From the NCBI RefSeq assembly GCF_000689255.1, contig NZ_HG964446.1, positions 883,330 to 947,329 of the forward strand: a stretch of DNA of 64,000 nt, given 5' to 3'. Numbering within the stretch: position 1 is the stretch's first letter; each line of letters begins with the position of its first letter. Position numbers and translations under genes: made by a program. Below the pieces are notes generated by a model, which searched no databases, was not told where the DNA came from, and worked only from the letters and a program-made list of their open reading frames with translations. This document shows, one piece after another, positions 34,805 to 44,105 of the stretch. The DNA is from Mycobacterium triplex (lineage in GTDB: Bacteria; Actinomycetota; Actinomycetes; Mycobacteriales; Mycobacteriaceae).

Positions 34805-35746
34805 CTAGGCGGACGCCGCCAGGGCCTTTTCGTCCTCGGCGGCGAAGGAGTCCTCGAGCTGCAGCGGCGAGTAGTCGAGGTCGATCTCGCCGACCGGGCG
34901 CCCGCGGGCGCTGGAAATGGTGCCGAAGCGTCGCATTCCCTTGTCGGAGGCGTACTGTCGGGACTCCTCCATGTCCAGGCCGAACGGGATGGGGTCGCTG
35001 AAAATCGCATAGGACTGCTCGGTGGCTTGCAGCGCCAGCGGGATCAGCTCGCTCATCCGGGACTCGAATACGGCCCAGTTGGCGTCGTCGGAGGCGACAT
35101 GGCGTCGGCAGGTGAAGGTCCCCCAGGCCATGTGACGTCGCTCGTCGTCGCCGATGCGCCGGACCAGCTCTTGCATGCCCGGAAGGATGTCGCGGCTGGT
35201 GCAGATCTTGTGCCAGGAGTGGTAGCCGGTCAGCGCCATCATGCCCTCGACCATGTGGTTGTAGGTGACCGATGCCCGGATCTGCGCGGCCGGGGAAGGG
35301 TCGGTTGTCAACGCGCCCAGACAGTTTGGCAGCTCCTCGTAGAAGATCTGCCGGTACGCCGACAGGGGTTCGAGGTAGCGGTGCAGGTCGCCGGTCTCGC
35401 CCACGGCGTCGAGCCACATCCGGAACGCCTGGGTGTGTTTGGCCTCTTCGAAAGCGAACTGCGTCAGGTACATCTCGTCACCCAGGCGACCTTCGGCCCG
35501 CATGGCCGCCATGAACGGCTGAATGTCTTCGGTGACCGCTTCCTCGCCGGCGACGAACTGAGCGCACAGTTGGATCGCGAGGAGGCGCTCCTCATCGGTC
35601 AGCTGTTCCCAATCCGCGCGGTCGCGGGAGAAGTCGATGTCGGCGGGATTCCAGAACTTCGCATTGCCTCCGGCGAACAGCCGCAGCGGCAAGCTATCCC
35701 AGTTGAATCCGCCCGCCGCCAGCGAACCGGTTTTTGTGCGCGTCAT
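34805..35746 (-). CDS. R2-like ligand-binding oxidase (R2lox), copy 2
   Basis: A 313-residue paralogue of the R2lox at 28480. All six metal ligands and the crosslink pair are kept at the same numbers: Glu68 and Val71 (AGEEAVTED), Glu101 and His104 (FEEAKH), Tyr162 and Glu167 (TYNHMVEG), Glu202 and His205 (DDERRH). It should therefore also form a Mn/Fe site and a Val-Tyr ether bond. Differences cluster in the second half ([20 protein letters not shown]), which may alter ligand choice. It lies in inverted orientation to copy 1 and is not linked to a TetR gene; it diverges from a hotdog protein. ATG 35746 follows CAGGGGG. Function unknown. Confidence 0.9.
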   Translation of the reverse strand: MTRTKTGSLAAGGFNWDSLPLRLFAGGNAKFWNPADIDFSRDRADWEQLTDEERLLAIQLCAQFVAGEEAVTEDIQPFMAAMRAEGRLGDEMYLTQFAFEEAKHTQAFRMWLDAVGETGDLHRYLEPLSAYRQIFYEELPNCLGALTTDPSPAAQIRASVTYNHMVEGMMALTGYHSWHKICTSRDILPGMQELVRRIGDDERRHMAWGTFTCRRHVASDDANWAVFESRMSELIPLALQATEQSYAIFSDPIPFGLDMEESRQYASDKGMRRFGTISSARGRPVGEIDLDYSPLQLEDSFAAEDEKALAASA

Positions 35747-35892
35747 TCGAACGACCCCCTGAATCGAGTGCATTGATTCGATGGTGACGCTAGCTCGGGA
35801 ACATGGCCAAATGCACGGACACAACGCGCACGGGTTGATACGACAAACGCACGAGCCGCAGCCGAAGGCCGATTCGTCCTACCCTGACAGGC

Positions 35893-36360
35893 GTGGATGT
35901 CACTGGATATCTGGGGCTTTTCGGAGAACCCGGGACCGGCCTGTCGGATGCGGAATGGGTTGCACACGCCAACAAGCATCTGACCCCCAACTTGGCGCTG
36001 CTGAACGCAAGGTTCCTCGAGGGCAGTTGCGCCGAGCGATGGCTGCGTATGTCATACGAACCCGGTCCCGGCGCTTTCAATTTCGCTCAACTCAGCGGTG
36101 GATCCATGGCCGAGATGCTGGACCAGACGGCCACCCACTGCGGTTCGCTGGTGACGGGTTGTCCTTGCCCGACACTGAGCATGACGGTGACCATCCTGCG
36201 CGCCGGAACGGCGAAATCGTATGTGGCGACCGGCCGGGTGCTGAAGCTGACGAAGACGAATGCCGTGCTGGGCGCCGACCTCGACGACGACAACGGGCGT
36301 CAAATCGCCACGATCACGGTGGTTTCCCAGCTCATTACGGACATCGGCAGGCTGGGCTAA
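35893..36360 (+). CDS. Hotdog-fold protein (PaaI/DUF4442-like thioesterase candidate)
   Basis: A 155-residue single hotdog domain: SYEPGPGAFNFAQLSGGSMAEM as the first strands and central helix, then CPTLSMTVTILRAGTAKSYV and VLKLTKTNAVLGADLDD, the pattern of PaaI-like acyl-CoA thioesterases. The catalytic Asp/Glu is not obvious, so activity is tentative. GTG start at 35893. It diverges from R2lox copy 2 across 146 bases, which hold only weak repeats (GAATC/GATTC near 35760), and its end overlaps the convergent Rv0235c gene by four. Pairing with an acyl-binding oxidase hints at a common acyl substrate (inference). Confidence 0.65.
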   Translation: MDVTGYLGLFGEPGTGLSDAEWVAHANKHLTPNLALLNARFLEGSCAERWLRMSYEPGPGAFNFAQLSGGSMAEMLDQTATHCGSLVTGCPCPTLSMTVTILRAGTAKSYVATGRVLKLTKTNAVLGADLDDDNGRQIATITVVSQLITDIGRLG

Positions 36361-37808
36361 GGGCTGGCGGGCGGGGGTGTCGGCGCCTTGAGCGTGGTCG
36401 GCGGAAGGTATTGGCCGACCAGCACGCGATGCCACCACACCCGGTCGCGCCGCAATTCCGCCGGTGTGGTGAACCGGTACCGATAGAGCTGAGCGCGCAC
36501 ATAGCGCGGCGGTGAGTCGGGAAAAGGGTTGTGCCGCAACAGCCGCAGCGTGGGCCGGTCGCCGGCCAGCAGCCGGTGCAGGAGCGGTTTAAGCCAGGGC
36601 TGGGCATAGCCGGGCGAGATCGCCGCGAACCACATCAGCCAGTCCAGCCGCAGATGGTAGGGCGCCCATTGGCGGGGCAACCGTCTGACCGTGCCGGGCT
36701 TGCCCTTGAACTCGTATTCCTTCCACACGGTCTGCGCGGTGAGCCGCGGCTCGTCGGTGCCTTCGATCACCACCTCCCGGCGGATACGGCCGATGCTGCC
36801 GAAAGCGCCGTATGTGTTCACCAAATGAAATGGGTTGAACGACATGTTCATTCGCTGACTCGGCGACAGCATGTTGCGCACCGGCCAGTAGGTCAGGACG
36901 AGCACCCCGCCGGCGAACGCCACCACCAGGACGACGAACCACAGTGGTGACTCCGGCAGCGGCCGATGGCCCGGAACCGGCACCAGCAGCCCGGCCGCAG
37001 AATCGTCGATGGCGCTGAACGCCAAGACAATCGTCAGCCAATTGAGCCAGGCGAAGTTCCCCGAGGCCACCAGCCACAGCTGCGTGACCACCACGATCGC
37101 CGCGGCCACGCTGGCCACGGGCTGGGGGGCGAACAACCCGAACGGGACCACCAGCTGCGCGAAGTGGTTGCCCGCCACCTCAATTCGATGCAGCGGCTTG
37201 GGCAGGTGATGGAAGAACCAGCTCGCCGGCCCGGGCATCGGCTGGGTCTCGTGGTGGTAGTACAGGCAGGTCAGGTCGCGCCAGCACGGATCACCGCGCA
37301 TCTTGATCAGCCCGGCGCCGAACTCGACCCGGAACAGCAGCAGCCGCGCCATCCACACTGTCAGCACCGGCGGGGCGACGCGATCATTGCCCAGGAAGAT
37401 CATCAGGAATCCGCTTTCCAGCAACAGCGATTCCCAGCCGAACGAATACCACGCCTGCCCGACGTTGACGATCGAGAGGTAGAGCACCCACAACATCAGC
37501 CAGACCGACATCGCGGCCCACAGCGGTAGCAGGTCGGCCGCGCCGACGAGGAGGGCCGCCGCCAGTGCGGTGCCGAGCCAGGCCACCGCCGCGAAGAGTC
37601 GGTCCGAGTAGTGCAGCGCAAAAATGCTCGGTGTTCGCCAAAACGACTGCCGCGCCAAGAACCGCGGCACCGGCAGCATTCCGTGCTCGCCGATGAGTGC
37701 GCGGAACTGTAGCGCGGCGGCGACGAACGCGATCAGGTAGATGGCCGCCACGCCGCGCTCCAGCACGAACCTGCCCAACCAGTAGTCGGGGGCAGCAAAC
37801 CATCCCAT
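36357..37808 (-). CDS. Lipase maturation factor-like membrane protein, Rv0235c orthologue
   Basis: A 483-residue membrane protein (Rv0235c about 482) of the lipase maturation factor family, with about eight helices. Family hallmarks are FGWESLLLESGFLMIFLG, KMRGDPCWRDLTCLYYHHET and FNPFHLVNTYGAFGSI, followed by a soluble part ending in RVWWHRVLVGQYLPP. The ATG at 37808 was chosen because AAGGAG sits eight bases upstream; the in-frame GTG two codons earlier is too close. In vertebrates LMF proteins help lipases fold in the ER; the bacterial role is unknown. It follows aftD on the same strand with a 64-base gap. Confidence 0.82.
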   Translation of the reverse strand: MGWFAAPDYWLGRFVLERGVAAIYLIAFVAAALQFRALIGEHGMLPVPRFLARQSFWRTPSIFALHYSDRLFAAVAWLGTALAAALLVGAADLLPLWAAMSVWLMLWVLYLSIVNVGQAWYSFGWESLLLESGFLMIFLGNDRVAPPVLTVWMARLLLFRVEFGAGLIKMRGDPCWRDLTCLYYHHETQPMPGPASWFFHHLPKPLHRIEVAGNHFAQLVVPFGLFAPQPVASVAAAIVVVTQLWLVASGNFAWLNWLTIVLAFSAIDDSAAGLLVPVPGHRPLPESPLWFVVLVVAFAGGVLVLTYWPVRNMLSPSQRMNMSFNPFHLVNTYGAFGSIGRIRREVVIEGTDEPRLTAQTVWKEYEFKGKPGTVRRLPRQWAPYHLRLDWLMWFAAISPGYAQPWLKPLLHRLLAGDRPTLRLLRHNPFPDSPPRYVRAQLYRYRFTTPAELRRDRVWWHRVLVGQYLPPTTLKAPTPPPASP

Positions 37809-37872
37809 CGGCACAACTCCTTGGACGTATCCAGTGAACCAGCCAATGAACGGCACGCCAACGCCCGAAACG

Positions 37873-40800
37873 CTATTCGTCGTGTGCCGCGCGCCCGCGA
37901 TCCGGCAGGGCGATCACCGAGGCGGCGACCGCGGCCAGCGAAATCAACGCCAGCAGTTGCACAGTCGCGGAATGGCCGGCGTACCCGTCGACCGATCGCC
38001 AGGGATGCCGCGACAGCGCCGCCCCGGCCAGAATCAGGCCGCCCGCACCGGCGGCGACGGTGATCCGGTCGCGCAACCGCTCGCGATCACGCAGCGCGTA
38101 GCGCAGGCCGAGGGCACCGCCGATCACCACGACCCCGGCCACGCCGGCGATCGCGGCCCCGGCCGCCAGCAGCGGCACCACCGCCCAGGGCCCGGGCGAC
38201 CATGCCTGCGCGGGTGGGGCGTCGGACCGCCCGCGCCGCCGCCACAACGCCAGCATGGCCAACAGCGGCAGCAACGCCAAGCCCGCGGCCAGGCCGGCGC
38301 GGTACAGCGAATTGGACCCGAAGCTCAGCGTGATCGTGCCGGGATCTCCGGCGGGCACCACCCAGCCCTGCTGCCATCCGTTGACGGCCACCGGCGTCAG
38401 TCGGGCCCCGGTGCTGGTGCGTGCCACCCAGCCGGGGTTGATGCTTTCCGGAATGACCAGCACCCGGGACGTGGACGACGCCGTGGCGCGGACTTCGCGA
38501 CGGTCGGGTCCCCACGCCCCCGTCGCGGCGGGTGCGGTCGAAAGCACTGTGGTGCTTGGCAATTCGGTGGCGCTCGGGGTCGATAGCTGCGCACCGTCCA
38601 CGACGAACTGGGCGCCGGGGCTGATCAACAATTCCTGTTGCCCGGTCGGTAACGCGATCGGATTGCGATCGCAGGCGCTCACCGGTACCGGCGCGCCGCT
38701 CAGCAGCGCGCCCGCCGTGGTCCGGATCGAGGTGTGCACGAACCGGCCGGCGACCGCGATGACCGGGCCGTGGTCGCAGTCGACGACGATCTCGCGCGGC
38801 CGGTTGCGCGCCGCGTCGGCCGCGGCGATCGGGTTGCCGTCGGTGCCCAGCGCCGCGACCTCGGCCAGCCCCGGCGGCTTGAGCTGGTCGAAGCCAAGCG
38901 CGTTGCGGTCGATGACATCCTGCCAGTCCAGCAGGCTGACGGTGATGGTGTCGGTCACCCGGGGCCGCAGCGCAAGCCGCTGCGCGGCCCCCTCGCCGCT
39001 CGGCGTGAATCTGCGGACCTGCGGGCCGTCGCCGAGGTTGACCGCCACCACCGTCGGCTGCACGGGCAAGGTTGTGCGGCTGGGCAGCAGCCGCAGCCCG
39101 GCGACCTCGGTGGGTCGCGGCAGCACCAGCGTCAGCGTCGGCGCGCTCCTGTGTTGCACCACCCGCTGCGGCGCGGTCCAGGCGGTGGCGGGGTCGCCGT
39201 CGGTGGCCGCATATGCCGAGCCGAGGATGTCGACGTTGTCCGAATCACCTTGGGCCCGAGTGGTATTCGGCTCGGCGATCAAGTCGGCCAGGTTGGGGCC
39301 CTGCCGGGGCCGCACCCACAGCCGGGGGACGACCGACACCGGCGCCGGAACGGTCAGGGTGCGGCTGAAATTGACCGGCTCCTCCGGGGCCAACGCCATC
39401 GACGGCGCGCAGCGCACGCTGTCGGCTGCCGCGGCGCAGCCGGGCCGGCCGAGCAGTTCCGAGCCCAAATCCCAGCCCGCGATCGCCGAGCCCGGCGGCG
39501 GCCCGGGCACCCGCACGGTGTGTCGCAGGTCGACCGGGTGCGCGAAACCGGAGGCGTCGTACTGGGTGATCGACAGGTCGGTGATGCCGAACTGCACGCC
39601 GCTGGATCCGTCGTCGGTGCCGGCGGCGGTGATGCGCACCCACGGGGTTTCGCCGTAGGGCAGCGCCGCGGTGAGCGCCTTGCCCGGCTGGTCGAAGCGC
39701 AGCGTGGTGCTTCCGGTGGCGGTATCGATCACGATGCGGCGGACCTGGGAGCCGACGGCCGTCGCGCTGGGTGTCAGGGTGATCGCCGCGTTGGTCACCG
39801 GGTGGTCGAACGTGACCTGCAGCCACTGCCCGACGGCGGCTTGCAGCGCGTTGGTCACCCACGCCGTCGCCGGATCACCGTCGATCGCCGCGGCGGCCGA
39901 TGTCGCCGGGGCGACATCGGGCATCGCGGTCGAATCCGACGACGAACTCGACACGGTGATCCGCCCGCCGTTCCAGCCGCCGTACACCGGGTCGGCGCCG
40001 GGGACCGGGTAGTCGGGGACCCGGTTGAAGGTGTGCCGGGTGTCGCCGTCGGCTCGGATCGCCGACGAGTGCTCGTCGACGCGGCCGTAGTCGGTCTCCC
40101 GCGCGGTCGGGGTGTCCGTCATGGTCACGACGGGCACCGGCAGCCCGGCACGTCGAGCGTCGGCGGTCAGCAGCACCGGGCCCGGCGGCGGCTGGCCCAG
40201 CAACCGGCGCCGCTCGTCGAGACGCAGCAGCACCTCGGGCCCACCGTCGACGCGGGCCAACCCGTCCAGGTCGGCGAAGTAGGGCGCACCGGGATTGCCG
40301 GGAGCCATCACTCGGTAAATCTCGACGGCCGGGTAGCGCGGGCGCAGCCCACTGTCGGCGACGAACCCGGGCAGCGTACCGGGCCCCACCGGCTCGCCGA
40401 ACTGCGCCGCCTTCTCCAAGCGCGGCGATCCCTCGATGGCGCGGTGCACCAGGATCGGGCGCGCCGAACGCGACGAGTCGGGATCCAGGTCGTTTCGCAC
40501 CACCACGTACGAAATGCCTTGGCGGGCAAGGGTATCGGCCAGCCCGGCCGAGGGCAGGCCCGCGGCGAGCAAGCGCTGCACGGAATCCAGCGCCCGAATG
40601 GTCTGCGGCGGGGTCAACGGGATGGAGTCGCGCACGCCCCACGGGCTACTGCCGAGCACCTGCAGCGGTTCGTCGTGGGTGGTGCCCCACATCTGCGTGG
40701 CGAACGGTGCCCCGGGGACCACCAGCACCCGTCCGGGGCTCGGCGTGCCGGTGTTATGCGCGGTCAGCCAGTCGGCGGCGTCGTGCCAGTAGCGGGGGAT

Positions 40801-42120
40801 CGCGCGGAACGTGCCCGGCGGAGTGAGCCGCGCGGTCCACGCCAGCGAGGTGCTGACCATCAGCGCGGTCAGCACCACCACCGCCGCGGCGACCCGCTTG
40901 TCGCGCTCGGGGTGGGCGAACGCACCCAGCCACCTTGCCCTCGGCGCGCTGCCCGGCAGCGGCACCCGGCCCAGCAGCGCCGCGACGCCCAGCACGATCG
41001 GAATCCGGATGACCGACTCCAGCTTGTGCACGTTGCGCAGCGGTGCGCCCGCCGCGTCCAGGAACAGCTGCACCTGGTGTGCCAGCGGCGAGCCGAGCCC
41101 CCCGCTGTAGCCGACGGCCATCAACACCACCCCGACCAGCAGCATCGTCACCAGCCGTCCGCGGGCCGGCATCGCCGGGCCGGCCAGCCCGGCCAGCCCG
41201 GCCGCGGCGACCAGGCAGGTGGCCAGGACGGCCGCCGAACCGGTCACCAGCGGCGCGCCCGCGGTCGCGGTGGGCGCCACGAACGGGGTCCAGCTGTCGG
41301 TGCCGCGCAGCATCTCGACCAGCGACGACCACTGCGTCGTCACCCCCGAGGATTCGATGAAGTCCAGAAACGGCGGACTGACACTGCGCAGCAGCAGCAG
41401 CGCCACGACCCACCACGCCATCGCCAGCGCCAGGCTCAGCGACCACCACGCGGTGTAGCGCCACCACAACCGGTTCGGCCGATGACAGGCCCACCAGATC
41501 ACCGCCGGCAGGCAACCGGCCAGCGTGGCGATGGCGTTGACCGCGCCCATCAGGGCGACCGCCAGCCCGGCCTGGCCGGCCAGCGCCCGCACCGACCGCC
41601 CCGACGTCCCGCGTAACGCCAGGATCGTCGGCAGCAACACCCACGGCGCCAGCATGATCGGCAAGGTTTCCGACGAGATGGATCCGAGCGTGGTCAGCAC
41701 CCGCGGACTCAACGCGAACGCCGCCGCACCGATCAGCCGTGACGTCGGGCTGCCGATCCCCAGCGTCTCGGCGACGCGCAGCAAGCCCCAGAAGCCGACC
41801 GTCAGCAGCAACGCCCACCACAGCCGCTGGGTCATCCAGCCGGGCACCCCGAGCAGGTGGCCGATCGCGAAGAAGGTGCCGTGCGGAAACAGGTACCCAT
41901 AGGCCTGATTCTGCGTCTGGCCGAACGGCAGCTCGCTGTTCCACAGGTTGGTCGCGCGGGCCAGGAAGCGCAGCGGGTTGGCGGTCAGGTCCAGCTTGGT
42001 GTCGGGGGACACCTGCCCGGGGGACTGCGCGAACGTCAGCGCCAGTGAGATCGCGCCAACCAGCACAAGCCAGCGTCGCGACAGTGGAGTGACGGAAAGG
42101 CCCTCGGCGTACTCCGCCAC
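37873..42120 (-). CDS. aftD: Arabinofuranosyltransferase AftD
   Basis: A 1415-residue GT-C glycosyltransferase (Rv0236c about 1400) that adds alpha-1,3 or branching arabinofuranose from decaprenyl-phosphate-arabinose to arabinogalactan and lipoarabinomannan. The N-terminal membrane domain (about residues 12-430) starts with SPDTKLDLTANPLRFLARAT, whose acidic residues are the usual GT-C loop, and NQAYGYLFPHGTFF. A long periplasmic region (about 430-1290) with carbohydrate-binding-like beta modules (SPSATAVGSQVRRIVIDTA and similar) follows, then two to four C-terminal helices. GTG at 42120 is the first start in a frame open further upstream; no ribosome-binding site is clear. Essential in mycobacteria. 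Confidence 0.9.
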   Translation of the reverse strand: MAEYAEGLSVTPLSRRWLVLVGAISLALTFAQSPGQVSPDTKLDLTANPLRFLARATNLWNSELPFGQTQNQAYGYLFPHGTFFAIGHLLGVPGWMTQRLWWALLLTVGFWGLLRVAETLGIGSPTSRLIGAAAFALSPRVLTTLGSISSETLPIMLAPWVLLPTILALRGTSGRSVRALAGQAGLAVALMGAVNAIATLAGCLPAVIWWACHRPNRLWWRYTAWWSLSLALAMAWWVVALLLLRSVSPPFLDFIESSGVTTQWSSLVEMLRGTDSWTPFVAPTATAGAPLVTGSAAVLATCLVAAAGLAGLAGPAMPARGRLVTMLLVGVVLMAVGYSGGLGSPLAHQVQLFLDAAGAPLRNVHKLESVIRIPIVLGVAALLGRVPLPGSAPRARWLGAFAHPERDKRVAAAVVVLTALMVSTSLAWTARLTPPGTFRAIPRYWHDAADWLTAHNTGTPSPGRVLVVPGAPFATQMWGTTHDEPLQVLGSSPWGVRDSIPLTPPQTIRALDSVQRLLAAGLPSAGLADTLARQGISYVVVRNDLDPDSSRSARPILVHRAIEGSPRLEKAAQFGEPVGPGTLPGFVADSGLRPRYPAVEIYRVMAPGNPGAPYFADLDGLARVDGGPEVLLRLDERRRLLGQPPPGPVLLTADARRAGLPVPVVTMTDTPTARETDYGRVDEHSSAIRADGDTRHTFNRVPDYPVPGADPVYGGWNGGRITVSSSSSDSTAMPDVAPATSAAAAIDGDPATAWVTNALQAAVGQWLQVTFDHPVTNAAITLTPSATAVGSQVRRIVIDTATGSTTLRFDQPGKALTAALPYGETPWVRITAAGTDDGSSGVQFGITDLSITQYDASGFAHPVDLRHTVRVPGPPPGSAIAGWDLGSELLGRPGCAAAADSVRCAPSMALAPEEPVNFSRTLTVPAPVSVVPRLWVRPRQGPNLADLIAEPNTTRAQGDSDNVDILGSAYAATDGDPATAWTAPQRVVQHRSAPTLTLVLPRPTEVAGLRLLPSRTTLPVQPTVVAVNLGDGPQVRRFTPSGEGAAQRLALRPRVTDTITVSLLDWQDVIDRNALGFDQLKPPGLAEVAALGTDGNPIAAADAARNRPREIVVDCDHGPVIAVAGRFVHTSIRTTAGALLSGAPVPVSACDRNPIALPTGQQELLISPGAQFVVDGAQLSTPSATELPSTTVLSTAPAATGAWGPDRREVRATASSTSRVLVIPESINPGWVARTSTGARLTPVAVNGWQQGWVVPAGDPGTITLSFGSNSLYRAGLAAGLALLPLLAMLALWRRRGRSDAPPAQAWSPGPWAVVPLLAAGAAIAGVAGVVVIGGALGLRYALRDRERLRDRITVAAGAGGLILAGAALSRHPWRSVDGYAGHSATVQLLALISLAAVAASVIALPDRGRAAHDE

Positions 42121-42250
42121 AGCGGCAGTCTTGGCCGCTGCCGAGCCCGATGGCGGTGACCCGCTGCGCGCGGCTTCTTCCTGTAGTGACGACCCGCTGC
42201 GCCCGGCTACGCCGCGCTCGCGATCGCCAGGGCCGCGCTTGCGATCGCCG

Positions 42251-42424
42251 CTAGCTACGGTTGCCGTATTCGACCCGGTTGAGCACTGACGACTGCGGAT
42301 CGCCCCCGGGTAGTGGCGGCTTCGTGTCCTGTTGCACCATCAGGGTGACTCCGAAGATCGCGGCCGCGCCCAGCAACAGACCGACCACCACGCTCGCGGC
42401 GGCGGGCGCAATGATGCGGTTCAT
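42251..42424 (-). CDS. Small DUF2613 membrane/secreted peptide, Rv0236A orthologue
   Basis: A 57-residue peptide, the same length as Rv0236A. It starts MNRIIAPAAASVVVGLLLGA and continues with a second hydrophobic run (AIFGVTLMVQ), forming a signal anchor over about residues 6-30, then a short periplasmic tail (DTKPPLPGGDPQSSVLNRV). This is the DUF2613 pattern. ATG 42424 follows GAGGAG at four-base spacing. It is upstream of aftD on the same strand, separated by 130 bases that stay open in the aftD frame but contain no start codon and carry repeated CCGCTGCGC and GCGATCGCC words. Function unknown; constant linkage to aftD suggests a partner (inference). Confidence 0.8.
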   Translation of the reverse strand: MNRIIAPAAASVVVGLLLGAAAIFGVTLMVQQDTKPPLPGGDPQSSVLNRVEYGNRS

Positions 42425-42489
42425 CGGTCTCCTCGGGTTTCGCGGTCGTCACGGGGGACTACCCAAAAGTCAACCTAGCAGAACGGCCG

Positions 42490-42509
42490 TCACGGTCCGC
42501 TGACCGTGA
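42490..42509 (-). terminator. Hairpin after the frameshifted secreted-protein gene
   Basis: TCACGGTC-CGCT-GACCGTGA, perfect eight-base arms, six bases after the stop of the damaged gene and before Rv0236A. Confidence 0.45.
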
Positions 42510-42515
42510 GGCGCG

Positions 42516-42775
42516 TCAGGGCTGCAGTTCCGGCGGCAGTCCCGGCACCGGCGGGATCTGGTTCAAGCAGTCGTCCGGGCTGTCGCACGGCAGGCAGTAC
42601 CCGCCGAGGCACCGGTCGCCGTACTGCGCCAGGTAATGCGGGGACGGGTTGGACGGCGCTCGGGCGGGCACCGCGGCGTGGTCTTCGGCGGCGAGTGTGA
42701 CGCCGGCGGTCGCGGCGGCGCCGATTGCCAGACCCGCGGCGATGCCCGCAGCGGCTGCAGTGTGAAGGCAGTCAT
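42516..42775 (-). pseudogene. Frameshifted small cysteine-rich secreted protein
   Basis: ATG 42775 with a good ribosome-binding site (AGGGG, five-base spacing) opens a frame reading MTAFTLQPLRASP that soon loses any secretory character. Shifting one base within the first few codons yields a classic exported protein: TAAAAGIAAGLAIGAAATAG then a mature part with four cysteines (YGDRCLGGYCLPCDSPDDC) and a proline-rich end (PPVPGLPPELQP) to TGA at 42516. That second frame has no ATG, GTG or TTG start. The total span is 260 bases, one short of 87 codons, so a single-base deletion near 42755-42770, or a sequencing error, explains it. A hairpin follows the stop. Function unknown. Confidence 0.6.
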
Positions 42776-42902
42776 CGCTGCCCCTGCCTTGCCGATCCCG
42801 ATGGGCTTGCGGCTAACTTATCCCCGGTCCGCGCCCGGCGCGCGCGGAATACGCCCGGTGGGCCCGCACCGCCGCGCATACCCGTCGTGACACCATGTCC
42901 CG

Positions 42903-44039
42903 ATGCCTTTTCCGCGCATTCTGGCCGTGTTGGCCGCCTCGGTGTTGCTGGTCGCATGTGGCCACGACGCCGCCCGGCCCCCGACCACGACGAGCAAGGT
43001 GGTCGCCGCACCTCCGGCGCCATCGGTCTGCGGCGACCCCACCACCAAGCTGTCGACCCGCGACAAGCTGGCCCAGCTGCTGATGGTGGGCGTGAAGAAC
43101 GCCGACGACGCCCGCGCCGTGGTCAACGGCTACCACGTCGGCGGGATCTTCATCGGCAGCTGGACGGACCTGGGCATCTTCGGCGGACCGCTGGCCGAGA
43201 TAGCGGGTGCCGCGGGGCCGCTGCCGCTGGCGGTCAGTGTCGACGAAGAAGGCGGCCGGGTGTCCCGGCTGAAATCGCTGATCGGCACCGCCCCGTCGGC
43301 CCGCGAGCTGGCCCAGAGCCAAACTCCCGACCAGGTCCACGAGCTGGCGGCCCAGCGCGGCAAGAAGATGCACGACCTGGGCATCACCGTCGACTTCGCG
43401 CCGGTGGTCGACGTCTCCGACGAACCGGACGACGCCGTGATCGGCAACCGCTCGTTCAGCAACGATCCCGCGACCGTCACCGCCTACGCCGGGGCCTACG
43501 CGCAGGGTTTGCGCGACGCCGGAGTGCTGCCGGTGCTCAAACATTTCCCCGGCCACGGGCACGGTTCCGGTGATTCGCACAAGGGCGGGGTCGTCACGCC
43601 GCCGCTGGGCGACCTGCAGAGCAGCGACCTGGTGCCGTACCGGACGCTGATCAAGTCCACACCGGTCGCCGTCATGGTGGGCCACCTGCAGGTTCCCGAT
43701 CTGACCGGCGACGACCCGGCCAGCCTGAGCCGGCCCGCGGTGCAGTTGCTGCGCGACGGCATCGGCTACGGGGCCCCGCCATTCAACGGCCCGGTGTTCA
43801 GCGACGACCTGTCCAGCATGGCCGCGATCTCGGATCGATTCGGTGTTGCCGAGGCGGCGCTCAAGAGTTTGCAGGCGGGCGTCGACGTCGCGCTGTGGGT
43901 CACCACCGACGAGGTCCCGGCGGTGCTCGACCGCCTCGAAAAGGCGGTATCCGCAGGCGAATTGGCATTGCCGGCGGTGGACCAATCGCTGCTGCGGGTG
44001 GCGGCGATGAAGGGACCCGCCCGGGCGTGTGGACACTGA
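42903..44039 (+). CDS. lpqI: Lipoprotein beta-N-acetylglucosaminidase LpqI (GH3, NagZ-like)
   Basis: A 378-residue lipoprotein. Residues 1-18 form a lipoprotein signal with lipobox LVAC and lipidated Cys19, so the enzyme is anchored on the outer face of the membrane. The GH3 catalytic domain carries the NagZ-type His/Asp motif KHFPGHGHGSGDSHK (about 213-227), DEEGGRVSRL (about 115-124) and the nucleophile Asp in FSDDLSSMAAI (about 300). It hydrolyses N-acetylglucosamine from cell-wall muropeptides during peptidoglycan recycling. Rv0237 LpqI is 388 residues. ATG 42903 gives a full signal peptide. The upstream 127 bases, shared with the divergent damaged gene, hold no further signal I can name. 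Confidence 0.88.
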   Translation: MPFPRILAVLAASVLLVACGHDAARPPTTTSKVVAAPPAPSVCGDPTTKLSTRDKLAQLLMVGVKNADDARAVVNGYHVGGIFIGSWTDLGIFGGPLAEIAGAAGPLPLAVSVDEEGGRVSRLKSLIGTAPSARELAQSQTPDQVHELAAQRGKKMHDLGITVDFAPVVDVSDEPDDAVIGNRSFSNDPATVTAYAGAYAQGLRDAGVLPVLKHFPGHGHGSGDSHKGGVVTPPLGDLQSSDLVPYRTLIKSTPVAVMVGHLQVPDLTGDDPASLSRPAVQLLRDGIGYGAPPFNGPVFSDDLSSMAAISDRFGVAEAALKSLQAGVDVALWVTTDEVPAVLDRLEKAVSAGELALPAVDQSLLRVAAMKGPARACGH

Positions 44040-44053
44040 TCGGCCGCTCGATC

Positions 44054-44069
44054 GTTACCCTGGAGTCAG
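44054..44069. promoter_or_regulatory. Degenerate TTAC-N5-AGTAA-like element before the Rv0238 TetR gene
   Basis: GTTACCCTGGAGTCAG resembles the palindromes upstream of fadE5 and fabG4/fadA2, with a weakened right half (AGTCA for AGTAA). It lies 37 bases before the TetR start. Confidence 0.3.
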
Positions 44070-44105
44070 ATTGACAGGGCCCGACGGGCCTGAAAGGGCG
44101 CAGCG

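Noticed and set aside
38734-41616. A 960-codon open frame on the plus strand, antisense to aftD
   Set aside because: High third-position GC keeps antisense frames open in this genome. The translation is Arg/Gly/Pro-rich without domains, while the minus-strand frame is clearly AftD.
42121-42250. Possible extension of aftD upstream of the GTG at 42120
   Set aside because: The frame is open but contains no ATG, GTG or TTG, and the translation is a Ser/Gly/Arg-rich repeat.
42563-42775. A 70-codon frame from the ATG at 42775 as an intact gene
   Set aside because: Its translation is Arg/Pro-rich with no signal peptide; the neighbouring frame carries a clear exported cysteine-rich protein, so a frameshift is the better reading.
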